Below are positions 37,301-46,682 of a stretch of DNA of 64,000 nt, piece after piece. Position 1 is the stretch's first letter, and every line of letters starts with the position of its first letter. Below the pieces are notes generated by a model that saw nothing but the letters and a program-made list of their open reading frames with translations, was not told where the DNA came from and ran no database searches. A program made the position numbers and the translations under genes. Location: the NCBI RefSeq assembly GCF_020966635.1, contig NZ_JAJKFQ010000005.1:310001-374000 (forward strand), given 5' to 3'. The stretch comes from Stieleria sp. JC731 (GTDB lineage Bacteria > Planctomycetota > Planctomycetia > Pirellulales > Pirellulaceae).

Positions 37301-37966
37301 ATGGCAACAGTACAACCACATCTAAGCGAAACGAAACGACAAAGCTATCTGAGCAGCATCATTATGGGGGGCATTGTGTGCTGTTCAATTCCGCTCGGTC
37401 TGTTTGCTTACAGTAAGAACACTTTCTCCCCGCAGCGACAACTGACGCTCCGGCCGCTGACCGAAGAGCAGATTGCCGCTGAGCGAGCGCGTGAAGCTGC
37501 GATCGGCAAGCAGATGGCTGGCAACGATAACCATCCTCAAATACAGGCATTGATTTCGTTCAAGGGGCGGAGCGAACCAGTTCTTCAAGATCAAGCGTCT
37601 GTCTCGCTTAGCGATTCGACCGAAGTGATCGGTGTCAAAGTCGACGGCGTTGAGTGCGCCTTTGTGCTTGAGCCGATGGCCCGCCCTGAAAACCATATTC
37701 TCAATATGATGTTGGCCGATAAGGCGGTGACGGTCACCTATTGTGACTTAGCGAACTGTGTTCGAGTTGTCACGGATCAACGAGAAGAGTCGATTCCGCT
37801 GAACATTGGTGGTTTGGACATCTACAACCGGATGATTGTCGAGCTAGATGGAGAGCTCTATGCCCAGTCCAGCAAGAACCTCCCTTTGATGGACTTGCCT
37901 TTTGAAAGGACGACGTGGGGTGACTGGCGCCGCAGCAATGAAGAAACCAAAATTTGGATTCCTTGA
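37301..37966 (+). CDS. DUF3179-like membrane-anchored protein
   Basis: 221 residues from ATG 37301. One N-terminal hydrophobic anchor (SSIIMGGIVCCSIPLGLFAY, about 17-36), a short charged linker, then a domain with VIGVKVDGVECAFVLEPMA and KAVTVTYCDLANCVRVV. This resembles DUF3179, where VTYCPLC-type segments follow a similar strand pattern. The ending GDWRRSNEETKIWIP is also reminiscent of that family. Function of the family is unknown. Stands alone between repeat DNA and a convergent methyltransferase. Confidence 0.6.
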   Translation: MATVQPHLSETKRQSYLSSIIMGGIVCCSIPLGLFAYSKNTFSPQRQLTLRPLTEEQIAAERAREAAIGKQMAGNDNHPQIQALISFKGRSEPVLQDQASVSLSDSTEVIGVKVDGVECAFVLEPMARPENHILNMMLADKAVTVTYCDLANCVRVVTDQREESIPLNIGGLDIYNRMIVELDGELYAQSSKNLPLMDLPFERTTWGDWRRSNEETKIWIP

Positions 37967-38024
37967 TCTCCGGTAGAGTTCAGCTGTCGGATCGCTTTGC
38001 GGTGCGACTTCCATTGCGGCTTTG

Positions 38025-38609
38025 CTAGATAGGCGTGGTTTGATGAATGATCAGCTGGCCTTTGCCAATCGGTAGCACCGCTTGCGAGAATCGCTGACTG
38101 TCTGAAAGGTATCGCCGCAGCGGAACGAGTTCTTCAGGGTGTGACTGCGCGTTGTCGACCACGATCAATCCGAACTGGGTGACGCGAATTAGGTCGTCCG
38201 CCCAGTCCAGATACGCGGACCGGTCGGAGTCAAGAAATACCAGCTGGTAGGTCGACGTCGGGCAGCGACTCAGAAAAGCACCGCCGTCGCTTGTGTGAAG
38301 CGTCACATCTTTCAACAATCCGCTCTGTTCTAAGTTCTCGCGAGCCATTTCCGTTTTGCGAGGACTGTGATCAACGGTGTCGATCACCGCACCAATTCTT
38401 TGTGCCGCACGGGCGAGCCAAATGGTTGAGTAGCCGTTCGAGGTGCCGAGTTCAAGAATTCGTTTTGGTTTCAAATCCGAAACCAATAGGTCAAGAAATG
38501 CGCCGGTGGATGGAGTGATGTTCAGCATTTTTGACGAACGGTCGACGCTGGTCTCATCGTTCAATTGACCAGTCGTGTAGATCTGATCGAGCAGCTCGTC
38601 GATTTCCAT
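38025..38609 (-). CDS. SAM-dependent O-methyltransferase (class I)
   Basis: 194 residues. SAM-binding motif ILELGTSNGYSTIWLA after a helical N-terminus, VDHSPRKTEMARENL as the acidic loop after strand 2, VFLDSDRSAYLDW in place of the usual metal-binding FIDxDK segment, and VVDNAQSH at the fourth strand (family VxDNxL). It therefore belongs with caffeoyl-CoA-type O-methyltransferases, though the metal-site aspartates are only partly conserved. Start at ATG 38609. Substrate unknown; neighbours give no clue. Confidence 0.8.
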   Translation of the reverse strand: MEIDELLDQIYTTGQLNDETSVDRSSKMLNITPSTGAFLDLLVSDLKPKRILELGTSNGYSTIWLARAAQRIGAVIDTVDHSPRKTEMARENLEQSGLLKDVTLHTSDGGAFLSRCPTSTYQLVFLDSDRSAYLDWADDLIRVTQFGLIVVDNAQSHPEELVPLRRYLSDSQRFSQAVLPIGKGQLIIHQTTPI

Positions 38610-38756
38610 GGTTATTCCCGTGGCATGCGTTCCTGCGGCGAACCGAACAGTCACTTCGAACTACAGCGACCCAAGTCATCGATAGTTCCAACAAATATGT
38701 GGATACTCATCAGCTACGATGAGGCCTGAGCTGTGCTTAAGATAGACGACCGGACT

Positions 38757-38799
38757 AACAGATTGAGGTCCCCTGCTGCGCTGTAGGGGACATTCTGTT
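38757..38799. other. Hairpin with two stacked stems
   Basis: AACAGA and TCTGTT form an outer 6-bp stem; GTCCCCT and AGGGGAC an inner 7-bp stem with a 10-nt loop. It sits in the gap between two minus-strand genes and is a candidate terminator for the small membrane protein upstream. Confidence 0.35.
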
Positions 38800-38942
38800 T
38801 GTCGATCATCTCTTGGTTCATCGCGGCGAAGAAAATTGCCTTGCCTCAACTTCTCGCACAGTTGCGGTGTCCATTGGCTACAAGGGTCGTCCCGGTGCGT
38901 GCGATGGATATCCATTGTGTAGCGATCCAAAGAGTCGCGATA

Positions 38943-39317
38943 TTATTTGCGAAAGATGCTACCAGCGATCGATGAGATCCCAGCGACAACACCGACGAGT
39001 CCTAGAAGCGGTACACGTCCTGTCAAATAACCATTGACGAGGAAAAGCATCCCTACGACGAGCAAAATTGCACCAGTCGTGGCGCTACCCTTGCCTTTAG
39101 CAGCAAAGGCCAGGGACTCGGATTTCAGGCTCGGGGACCGCTGCTCATCGGGCGTTCGCAAGAAATGCAATGCGAATCCAAAAACAGAGCCAATCACCGC
39201 TCCACATACCAGCACGATCCCGACCAATGCTGGAGACTGAGTGATACCCGGGGTTGCGGCTATGATAAGAGCGAAAAGAAGAAGGCCAATTACCGCACCG
39301 ATGCCCGTCGATTTCAT
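38943..39317 (-). CDS. Small membrane protein with about four helices
   Basis: 124 residues from ATG 39317. Glycine- and alanine-rich hydrophobic segments at about 5-23, 30-50, 79-95 and 100-120, with a charged loop (RTPDEQRSPSLKSE) between the second and third. Not recognised. No motif for transport or catalysis. Minus strand, divergent from the metal-efflux operon. Confidence 0.5.
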   Translation of the reverse strand: MKSTGIGAVIGLLLFALIIAATPGITQSPALVGIVLVCGAVIGSVFGFALHFLRTPDEQRSPSLKSESLAFAAKGKGSATTGAILLVVGMLFLVNGYLTGRVPLLGLVGVVAGISSIAGSIFRK

Positions 39318-39608
39318 AGTTGCGCGTCTGTCAATTGTAGGTTTGCGAGATCTGTCGAGCAAAACGATAAGGTGTAGATCGCATACCACAAGTGGAGGAC
39401 AAAACGAAAAGCCCATTGGTGCGCCGGGTCGCTTCAATCGGATAACTAGAGATCGACGGGGCGCTTCGTGTTCCCTTTTATCAATTTGATGCGAACCTCA
39501 CGTTGATGGAGTCGCTGTGAAAACGCCAGCGTACTACTAGCTCCGCCGATTCACCGTCTTTAGAACAGCAAGAGGGCACAGAAGCGGGAATTTACTAAGC
39601 AACCGCTC
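39318..39608. other. Gene-free stretch upstream of the metal-efflux operon
   Basis: No coding frame. Its right border runs into the promoter-like sequence at 39609. Confidence 0.4.
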
Positions 39609-39638
39609 TTGGACCGATCGCTAGCGGTAGCATATACT
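39609..39638 (+). promoter_or_regulatory. Putative promoter of the metal-efflux operon
   Basis: TTGGAC (39609-39614), 18-bp spacer, TATACT (39633-39638). The spacer holds the partly symmetric ACCGATCGCTAGCGGT, reminiscent of CueR/MerR-type promoters in which the dyad sits between slightly over-spaced boxes. Located 30 bp before the first gene of the operon. Confidence 0.45.
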
Positions 39639-39667
39639 GCAGCATCTGCCACCTCTGGAGACTGAGC

Positions 39668-40108
39668 TTGCACCGGTTTGTCGCGTTCTTATTGCTACCA
39701 GTTCTAACCTTTGGGAATGTTTCTCCACATTTCCATTGGGGCGATTCTGCGCCGCTAGAACACGCGAGTCGACCGCACGTGCATGTCGACGGACATGATC
39801 ACGCACATCATTCTCATCATCACGACCGTTCTCATTCAGATCGGAAGTCAGAACTGAGTTCGCAGGCGTCATCTTGTGACCTTGAGATTCCGGTCGACCA
39901 TGATTCGACAGCTGTTTATCTGGCTGTAGACCTGACATTCGCTTGCACGACTAGAAACGTTTCTGCACCTCAGGATCTCGCTGTTCATGCTGACTTGTCA
40001 AACGCATTTTCCAGCGATTTAGATCGGGCAGTTGAAGCTCCTCAAGGGACCAGGTTCATCGCAGGCCCGCGTCCTATCTATTTGTTGCATGCTGCGCTGA
40101 GGCTTTAG
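39668..40108 (+). CDS. Small exported His-rich protein, possible metal sponge
   Basis: 146 residues beginning at TTG 39668; GGAG 7 nt upstream supports this start. Hydrophobic signal (FVAFLLLPVLTFGNV) followed by a histidine-dense stretch at about residues 38-58 (HVHVDGHDHAHHSHHHDRSH). Only two cysteines remain. His clusters of this kind bind Cu, Zn, Ni or Co in periplasmic proteins. First gene in line with the CusB and CusA homologues, 170 bp before the former. Not a recognised family; role in metal buffering or sensing is inference. Confidence 0.6.
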   Translation: MHRFVAFLLLPVLTFGNVSPHFHWGDSAPLEHASRPHVHVDGHDHAHHSHHHDRSHSDRKSELSSQASSCDLEIPVDHDSTAVYLAVDLTFACTTRNVSAPQDLAVHADLSNAFSSDLDRAVEAPQGTRFIAGPRPIYLLHAALRL

Positions 40109-40277
40109 GCGGCAGTTGTTGAACACGATTGTTCGACATCAATTGCTGCGTTCTTTTTATAGTTTTCAGCGTCAAGGGTTTCTGATTCTCCATCGGATTA
40201 CCGCTGACCTCGTCTTTACTGCGCTGATGATATCTCGTTTGAATTGAACGGGTGACGGCAGCGTTGAGCAACACGAT

Positions 40278-41696
40278 ATGTCGCTTCATAAAGCTTTTCG
40301 AGTGTTGATAGGCCCTGCCATCGTTGTGGCATGTGTCGGGTGTTTGTGGATGTTTCGTTCCACCTTGATGCCACATGCATCTCCTTCCAATGCGGCGGCT
40401 TCGGAGTCTGGTTCTGCGACCTCTGACCTAAAGGTTCTCGAGCTCAATTCGCAAGCAAGAAAGAATCTTGAGTTGGTTTCAAAATCAGTCAAACCGACCG
40501 ACTATTGGCGAGTTGTGACAATTCCGGGCATGGTACAGGATCGACCGGGAGTCTCCGATCGGGGAGTCACTTCACCTGCAGTTGGCGTTGTATCGAAGAT
40601 CCATGTGTTTCCGGGGGACACCGTTCGGCCAGGCGAAACGCTGGTCACATTGCAGTTGTTTAGCGAATACCTGCAGGCGACCCAAACCTCGCTATTCAAA
40701 GCAACCCAGGAGATATCCCTCACAAAAGCCGAACTTGACAGGGTTTCGGGCTTGGCGAACGTGGGAGGCGTTTCAGGTAATCGGCTGATCGAGCTGCGAA
40801 ACGAGATCAAAAGGCAACAGACGCAGGTGCAAGCCTCTCGACAGGAGTTGTTAACTCGCGGTCTAAGTCCACAGCAAATCGCCCAGATCGAATCAGGAAC
40901 CTTTGTGTCGACGATCGAGATCGTTGCACCGCAGCCTAGGCCTCTGGATTCCGGTAATGCCGCGGACAGTGTTGCGTTGCTACCGTCTGAAGGGGCAACC
41001 GGAACCGAACTCGGTGGCAACTCGATCGCCTATGAGGTTCAGCAGCTTCCCGTCGAACTCGGGCAAACAGTGCAGGCCGGCCAGGTTCTCGCGAATTTGT
41101 CGAACCATCAATCGCTATACGTTGTCGGCCATGCCTTTAAGCGTGAGGCCCGATTCTTGGAGGTCGCTGCGCAACAAGGTCGAGAGATTCAAGTTGAGTT
41201 CGCAGATGACTCGCCAGACAACTGGAGTGATCAAAATCAATCGTTCGTGATTCGTCACCTTTCCAATTCGATCGATCCTGAAAGTCGTACTTTCGATTTC
41301 TTTATTCCGTTGTCCAACCAGTCGCGCACGTATCAAAACAACGGTGAAACGTTTTTGGTTTGGCGGTATCGTCCCGGTCAGCGAACCAGGATTCATGTCC
41401 CTGTCGAAAAACTGGAAAACGTCCTCGTTATTCCTGCAGAAGGCGTCGTCACTGAAGGACCCGAGTCGTTTGTGTTTCGCCAGAACGGCGATCTGTTCAA
41501 TCAGATCTCTGTGAATGTCTTGTATCAGGACCGTCGCAATGTCGTGATTGCAAACGACGGCAGTATGACGGTGGGTGCCTACTACGCCCAGAATGCTGCT
41601 GCGTCTCTTAATCGCGTGCTCAAAGCTCAATCGGCTAGCGGTGAGCAACCCGGGTTGCATGTGCATCCCGATGGAACCGTTCACGCCGCACACTGA
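40278..41696 (+). CDS. CusB/CzcB-type periplasmic adaptor of a heavy-metal RND pump
   Basis: 472 residues. N-terminal anchor (about 8-27), lipoyl half motif GVVSKIHVFPGDTVRPGETLVTLQ, helical hairpin with ATQTSLFKATQEISLTKAELDRV, second lipoyl half near PVELGQTVQAGQVLANLSNHQSLYVVGHAF, then beta-barrel and membrane-proximal domains (RPGQRTRIHVPVEKLENVLVIPAEGVV). Ends with a histidine tail HVHPDGTVHAAH. Partner of the CusA-like pump encoded 13 bp downstream. Binds and hands over metal ions from the periplasm to the pump. Confidence 0.85.
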   Translation: MSLHKAFRVLIGPAIVVACVGCLWMFRSTLMPHASPSNAAASESGSATSDLKVLELNSQARKNLELVSKSVKPTDYWRVVTIPGMVQDRPGVSDRGVTSPAVGVVSKIHVFPGDTVRPGETLVTLQLFSEYLQATQTSLFKATQEISLTKAELDRVSGLANVGGVSGNRLIELRNEIKRQQTQVQASRQELLTRGLSPQQIAQIESGTFVSTIEIVAPQPRPLDSGNAADSVALLPSEGATGTELGGNSIAYEVQQLPVELGQTVQAGQVLANLSNHQSLYVVGHAFKREARFLEVAAQQGREIQVEFADDSPDNWSDQNQSFVIRHLSNSIDPESRTFDFFIPLSNQSRTYQNNGETFLVWRYRPGQRTRIHVPVEKLENVLVIPAEGVVTEGPESFVFRQNGDLFNQISVNVLYQDRRNVVIANDGSMTVGAYYAQNAAASLNRVLKAQSASGEQPGLHVHPDGTVHAAH

Positions 41697-41709
41697 TTGG
41701 GAATCAAAG

Positions 41710-44700
41710 ATGCTTGATACAATTATTCGACTGTCGCTTCGTTATCGAATGCTGGTCGTCATCGCGAGCTTGGTGATCCTTTGCTACGGATCGTACTTGG
41801 CAACACAGATGCCGATCGATGTCTTTCCGGATTTGGATCGTCCGCGAGTCGTGGTCATTACCGAAGCTCCCGGATTGGCGACTGAAGAGGTCGAAACGCT
41901 CGTCACCCAGCCAATCGAAATTGCATTGATGGGGGCCAACGGAGTTCAGGCGGTGCGTAGTCAAACCACGGCCGGATTGAACGTCATCTATATCGAGTTC
42001 GATTGGAAGACACAGATCCGAGCGGCGCGTCAAACGGTGAGTGAACGGCTAAGCACACTCGAAGGCATTTTGCCCGATGGTATTCGTCCTCAGATGACGC
42101 CCCCATCGTCCATCATGGGGCAAATCGTGGTGGCCGGAATCTATCGCCAGCAGGGGCCCAATGGTGGCGTTTTGACACCGATCGATCGGACTGACTTGAT
42201 TGCAGAGTTGTACCGCGAAGATGACACGTTTCGGATTCAAGTTTGGTTGCCAGGGGAGCGACATGAATTTGCGACTTGGACCGCGATCGAATCGCAGAAT
42301 CTCGATTGGATCGATCAACCCGATACGAGTTCCAAAACGCATTCAGGAAGAGCGAGTGTCACGGTTGATGGCAAGCGTCATGAGGTAATATTTGCTTCAC
42401 AAGCGAAACAAGACTTAGAGCTGCGGACGATCGCCGACTGGATCATTCGTCCGCGTTTGCTGAAAGTCACCGGGGTCGCCGAAGTTTTCATGCTCGGCGG
42501 TGATCGGAAGCAGTATCAAATTCTGCTTGATCCGACAGCCTTGCTTGAATACGACGTTACAGTCCAAGATGTTGAAAAGGCATTGAGGGCAAGCAACTTG
42601 AACACCAGTGGTGGTTTTGCCATTACAGGCGAAACCGAGCGGCCAATCCGAGTGCTTGGGCGTTTAGGGTCGAGCACCGGTAGTATCATCGAGGATCTCG
42701 AAAAAATCGCGGTCGTCAGGCATGCTAAGCGGACGGTATTGCTTGATCAGGTAGCAAGAGTGATCGAGGGACCTGAACTAAAGCGAGGTGATGGAAGCGT
42801 CAATGGGGAAGGCGGAATTGTTTTCACTGTTGTAAAGCAACCTCATGTCGATACGCGAACATTGACGGATGATGTCGCTGCGGCGTTCGAAGAGGTCGAA
42901 GCGTCGCTGCCCGCCGATATCGTGATCAATTCCAAGCTGTTTCGCTTGAAGAACTTCATCGATCGAGGAATCTTCAACGTCGCAGAGGCACTGGTGATCG
43001 GTGCGACCTTGGTCATCATCGTGCTGTTCCTGTTCTTGCTGAATTTCCGCACAACCTTCATCACGTTGACCGCGATACCAATGTCGCTGGTCATCACAAC
43101 GCTTGTCTTTCGGATCATCGGATGGTTCAGTAGCAGCGAACTTTCGATCAACGTGATGACTCTTGGTGGGATCGCAGTCGCGATGGGAGAGCTGGTCGAT
43201 GACGCAATTGTTGATGTCGAAAATATCTTTCGACGTCTGAAAGAAAACAATGCGGCAGAACACCCCAAGCCTGCGATCCAGGTTGTCTACGAAGCGAGTA
43301 AAGAAATTCGTAGTGCGATTCTGTTCGGAACGACAGTTGTGATCTTGGTTTTCCTGCCCCTGTTTGCGTTGTCCGGTGTCGAAGGGCGATTGTTCGCACC
43401 ACTTGGGTTTGCATACATCGTTTCGATCCTGGCTTCCTTTGCCGTGTCATTGACAGTCACACCCGTTCTTTCTTTCTACATGCTGCCGAAGGCCAATGCG
43501 ACTCATCAAGAAACCGATGGGTTTCTACTCCGTGGGCTAAAGGCTCTTGCGACACCACTTATTCGCACCAGTATGGCGATACCCGGCAGTTTACTTGTTG
43601 TGACGTGGTTAATCGTTCTGGTTGCTGCCATTCAGCTATCGACGCTAGGAAGGAACTTTTTGCCTCCTTTCGATGAAGGGAGCATCCAGGTGAATGTGAC
43701 TTTGCCGCCCGGTTCGTCTTTGAAGGCATCCAATCAGGTTTCTGGATCAATCGATTCGGTGTTCAAAAGCATGCAGAAGTCGCCAGACAATCCGTCAGGC
43801 GAAATTTTAAACTTCGTTCGGCGAACGGGGCGAGCCGAGATGGACGAGCATGCTTCGCCCGTCAACTTCGGCGAATACATCCTCAGTATGAATCCTGAGG
43901 CGGAACAGAATCGCGAGGAGATGCTCGCGGGACTTTTGGAACGAATTAAAACAGAAGTTCCGGGAGTTGACATAGAGGTCGAACAGCCGCTGGCGCACTT
44001 GATCAGCCATATGGTCTCAGGAGTCTATGCACAGATCGCGATCAAGATTCATGGTGACGATCTAAATACGCTACTTACACTCGCAGAAATGGTGAAAGCG
44101 TCCATCAGAGAAGTCGAGGGAATCACCCCTCCCATCGTCGAGCCCGTTCGGATGACCTCTGAACTGCATATCGAGCTACGTGGAGAGGACTTGGCTATAT
44201 TTGGGCTTACTCGCGAGTACGTCGCCGATGTCTTGCAGACCGCATTGCAAGGCGAAGTTGTCTCTGAAGTCCTCGAAGGTCAGCGTCGTTTCGATCTGTT
44301 GGTTCGGCTAGAGGAACAGTATCGAACAGACTATGCCAATTTAGGCAGGCTTCGTATCGATCTACCGCATCAAGGTGGGAATGCAGAGCGGGGCCAAATT
44401 GAGCTGCGAGAAGTGGCAACAATTTCTGAAGGAACCGGCCCCAATTCGGTCAACCGAGAGAACGCCCGTCGTAGGATCGTTATTCGCTGTAATACCCAAG
44501 GACGCGACCTTGCCAGCGCGGTCAACGAGATTCAGAGTCGGATTAACTCCGATGTCACGATGCCGGTCGGCTACTATGTCGAATTCGCAGGCCAGTTCGA
44601 GAGCCAGCAAAATGCGACTCGCTTGATCATGATCCTCGCAGGCGTTGCCGTCATCGGCATGTTCGCGGTGTTGATGATTCTTTTCCCTTCGGTGAGGATC

Positions 44701-45156
44701 GTTTTGCAAATTCTAAACGCGCTTCCAACCGCATTCATCGGTGGGGTCCTCGCGCTGGTGATTACACAGCAAAACTTGACCGTCGCCAGTTTGGTCGGCT
44801 TCATCTCTTTGGGTGGCATCGCGGTACGCAACGGTATTTTGCTTGTCACACACTATTTTCATTTGATGCAGCAGGAAGGCGAATCGTTCTCGCAATCGAT
44901 GATCGTTCGCGGAAGTTTGGAGCGGCTCGCGCCTGTTTTGATGACCGCATTGACTGCGGGGATCGGCCTAATTCCTTTGGTGCTTGGTGGACAAGAACCG
45001 GGCAGAGAAATCTTGTATCCGGTTGCCACCGTCATTTTAGGCGGATTGGTCACATCGACTTTTTGTGAGTTCCTGATTCATCCAGGGCTTTTTTGGAAAT
45101 TCAGCGGAAAGGACGCCAAGCGTTTGGCGGATGTTGAAGAAGTTACCTCGATTTGA
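41710..45156 (+). CDS. CusA/CzcA heavy-metal RND efflux pump
   Basis: 1148 residues from ATG 41710. Twelve-helix RND layout with two large periplasmic loops. Family features: N-terminal LSLRYRMLVVIASLVILCYG, PIDVFPDLDRPRVVVITEAPG, the fourth helix GGIAVAMGELVDDAIVDVEN with acidic relay residues (about 487-506), and the C-terminal GGIAVRNGILLVTHYFHLMQ and APVLMTALTAGIGLIPL. Between GQIVVAGIY (about residue 145) and LELRTIADWIIRPRLL (about 236) there are some 90 residues where usual CusA/CzcA proteins have 10-20, i.e. an extra insertion in the porter domain. Proton-driven export of Cu(I)/Ag(I) or Zn/Co/Cd; the neighbouring copper oxidase favours copper. Confidence 0.88.
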   Translation: MLDTIIRLSLRYRMLVVIASLVILCYGSYLATQMPIDVFPDLDRPRVVVITEAPGLATEEVETLVTQPIEIALMGANGVQAVRSQTTAGLNVIYIEFDWKTQIRAARQTVSERLSTLEGILPDGIRPQMTPPSSIMGQIVVAGIYRQQGPNGGVLTPIDRTDLIAELYREDDTFRIQVWLPGERHEFATWTAIESQNLDWIDQPDTSSKTHSGRASVTVDGKRHEVIFASQAKQDLELRTIADWIIRPRLLKVTGVAEVFMLGGDRKQYQILLDPTALLEYDVTVQDVEKALRASNLNTSGGFAITGETERPIRVLGRLGSSTGSIIEDLEKIAVVRHAKRTVLLDQVARVIEGPELKRGDGSVNGEGGIVFTVVKQPHVDTRTLTDDVAAAFEEVEASLPADIVINSKLFRLKNFIDRGIFNVAEALVIGATLVIIVLFLFLLNFRTTFITLTAIPMSLVITTLVFRIIGWFSSSELSINVMTLGGIAVAMGELVDDAIVDVENIFRRLKENNAAEHPKPAIQVVYEASKEIRSAILFGTTVVILVFLPLFALSGVEGRLFAPLGFAYIVSILASFAVSLTVTPVLSFYMLPKANATHQETDGFLLRGLKALATPLIRTSMAIPGSLLVVTWLIVLVAAIQLSTLGRNFLPPFDEGSIQVNVTLPPGSSLKASNQVSGSIDSVFKSMQKSPDNPSGEILNFVRRTGRAEMDEHASPVNFGEYILSMNPEAEQNREEMLAGLLERIKTEVPGVDIEVEQPLAHLISHMVSGVYAQIAIKIHGDDLNTLLTLAEMVKASIREVEGITPPIVEPVRMTSELHIELRGEDLAIFGLTREYVADVLQTALQGEVVSEVLEGQRRFDLLVRLEEQYRTDYANLGRLRIDLPHQGGNAERGQIELREVATISEGTGPNSVNRENARRRIVIRCNTQGRDLASAVNEIQSRINSDVTMPVGYYVEFAGQFESQQNATRLIMILAGVAVIGMFAVLMILFPSVRIVLQILNALPTAFIGGVLALVITQQNLTVASLVGFISLGGIAVRNGILLVTHYFHLMQQEGESFSQSMIVRGSLERLAPVLMTALTAGIGLIPLVLGGQEPGREILYPVATVILGGLVTSTFCEFLIHPGLFWKFSGKDAKRLADVEEVTSI

Positions 45157-45170
45157 AAGGACTGAAACTG

Positions 45171-45698
45171 ATGAAGAAGTACGCACTTCTATTGATCGTG
45201 CCCGCATTGATCTTGTCGACCGGCTGTAAATCGTCGACCGAATCGGATTCGCCTACGGCGTCGGTTGAGGACGATAATGGCCACGATCACGGCGATGGTG
45301 AAGGCCAGCACGATCATAGTGTCGAAGGTCACGGACACGGTGTTGGCCCCCATGATGGAACAGTGGCGGATTGGGGCGGCGGAAAATACCACGTCGAATT
45401 CACCGTCAACCACGACAAGCAGGAAGCAACCGTTTATATCCTTGGTTCTGATGAAGCGACAGCGGTTCCAATCGAGGCAGAATCTATCGAGCTGAGTATC
45501 ACCGATCCGTCAATGCAAGTGACATTGAACGCATCTCCTCAGGACAGTGATCCAGAGGGCAAGGCTTCTCGGTTTGTTGGCAATCATGAAAAGCTAGGCG
45601 TTGTTCAAGAGTACGCCGGAACGATGAGCGGAGTTGTTGATGGGACACCGTATTCGGGAGACTTTAAAGAGGAAGCCCACGGTGATCATGCGCACTGA
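45171..45698 (+). CDS. His-rich lipoprotein of the metal-efflux operon
   Basis: 175 residues. Lipobox LILSTGC near residue 19; then an acidic/His stretch NGHDHGDGEGQHDHSVEGHGHG, a GPHDGTVADWGGGKYHVEFTVNHDK beta-domain and a tail ending GDHAH. ATG 45171 has AAAGGA 9 nt upstream; an in-frame TTG at 45153 overlapping cusA is less likely. The PHxGxxxxxGGxKYHVE pattern is common in small proteins next to planctomycete CusBA genes. Expected to bind metal at the outer or inner membrane face. Last gene of the operon. Confidence 0.7.
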   Translation: MKKYALLLIVPALILSTGCKSSTESDSPTASVEDDNGHDHGDGEGQHDHSVEGHGHGVGPHDGTVADWGGGKYHVEFTVNHDKQEATVYILGSDEATAVPIEAESIELSITDPSMQVTLNASPQDSDPEGKASRFVGNHEKLGVVQEYAGTMSGVVDGTPYSGDFKEEAHGDHAH

Positions 45699-45981
45699 GG
45701 CTTAGCTTAAACGCTAGGTCCCGATTTGTTCGCAGTGACAAATTGGCGAGTCATCCAATTACGCGACATCGCAATGGCATTATTAGATCCTTCCGCAGAG
45801 GAGGATTCATGCATTGGGCGGAAGTCGCTGTGGTTTATCCCCAGCAAAATCATTCGCTGCAGAAACGACTTTTGCGATTAACGTGACTACCGGTGATGTC
45901 AACTTTCGATAGCAGTCGTTCAATGTTGTCAAAGGCGGTCAGAATGGCCGTCAGGATAATCTTGACACCGATCAATGCTGC

Positions 45982-46617
45982 CTAGGCGTTTTCGACGATC
46001 CACTCGTCTCGAGCGTAATAGTTTGATTTGCGAAGACCGTAGTAGTGCTCGGCCATTTCCAGATGGTTGTTGTTTCCAGTGATAGCGAGAGGTCCCCGGG
46101 GCAATCGCTTGTCGGATGCTTTCAGTTTCATATTGCCGATCACCAGCCATTCGCGGCGTACTAGCACTTCGCGATGAATCGGGCAGATTTTCACGATCAG
46201 CGGGCGAGCGATGATCCCATTAAAATTGTGACGAGACATCCCGCGAGAATCGTAGACACCAACCATCGGGCCGAAGTCACCGTTTTCAAAGATCCTGGCG
46301 TAGACGGGATCGCCACCTTTCATTTCGGCGAGCAGGATATCGCCGACCGCGTATGCCTGCCGTTTGGGGATCTTGCGAGTTTTAAACGAGAGACTGACAA
46401 GCTCAGCCGATTCACCGTCGTTGGTGAGATCTTGAATTTGAGCATCGAGGACTGCCTCGACTGTTCCGATCAGCTCGGCCAAGGTCGGCTTTCGTTTCCA
46501 GTCTCGCTGATAGAGTTTGCGGACTTCGTCGAAGCAATCGGCAACACAGTCGTACGCTTCGTCGCCGATGTAGGACTTCGCTTTCGGCTTGTCTGGATAA
46601 AGTGGAGACCAGCTCAT
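45982..46617 (-). CDS. Hypothetical protein with Imm26-like C-terminal half
   Basis: 211 residues from ATG 46617. The frame stays open upstream through the tRNA-Leu fragment, which is read as nonsense, so 46617 is the sensible start. N-terminal helical part SYIGDEAYDCVADCFDEVRKLYQRDW; C-terminal part YAVGDILLAEMKGGDPVYARIFENGDFGPMVGVYD resembles Imm26-type domains (start GD-x-hydrophobic strand, then a Gly-rich turn). The resemblance is weak and no toxin gene is adjacent. Located just outside the left tRNA fragment. Confidence 0.5.
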   Translation of the reverse strand: MSWSPLYPDKPKAKSYIGDEAYDCVADCFDEVRKLYQRDWKRKPTLAELIGTVEAVLDAQIQDLTNDGESAELVSLSFKTRKIPKRQAYAVGDILLAEMKGGDPVYARIFENGDFGPMVGVYDSRGMSRHNFNGIIARPLIVKICPIHREVLVRREWLVIGNMKLKASDKRLPRGPLAITGNNNHLEMAEHYYGLRKSNYYARDEWIVENA

Positions 46618-46635
46618 CAAGAACCTAAAGATAGT

Positions 46636-46682
46636 GACAGTGCCCGAGGCGGGACTCGAACCCACACAGCCGTATCTGGCCG
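46636..46682 (-). repeat. Partial tRNA-Leu copy, candidate att site (left)
   Basis: 47 bp that match 54144-54190 with one mismatch and in the same orientation. The match covers the variable arm, T arm, acceptor 3' strand and A73 of tRNA-Leu plus CTGTC beyond its end, then stops right at the anticodon-stem border. A 3' tRNA fragment as direct repeat is the usual scar of site-specific integration. Confidence 0.75.
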
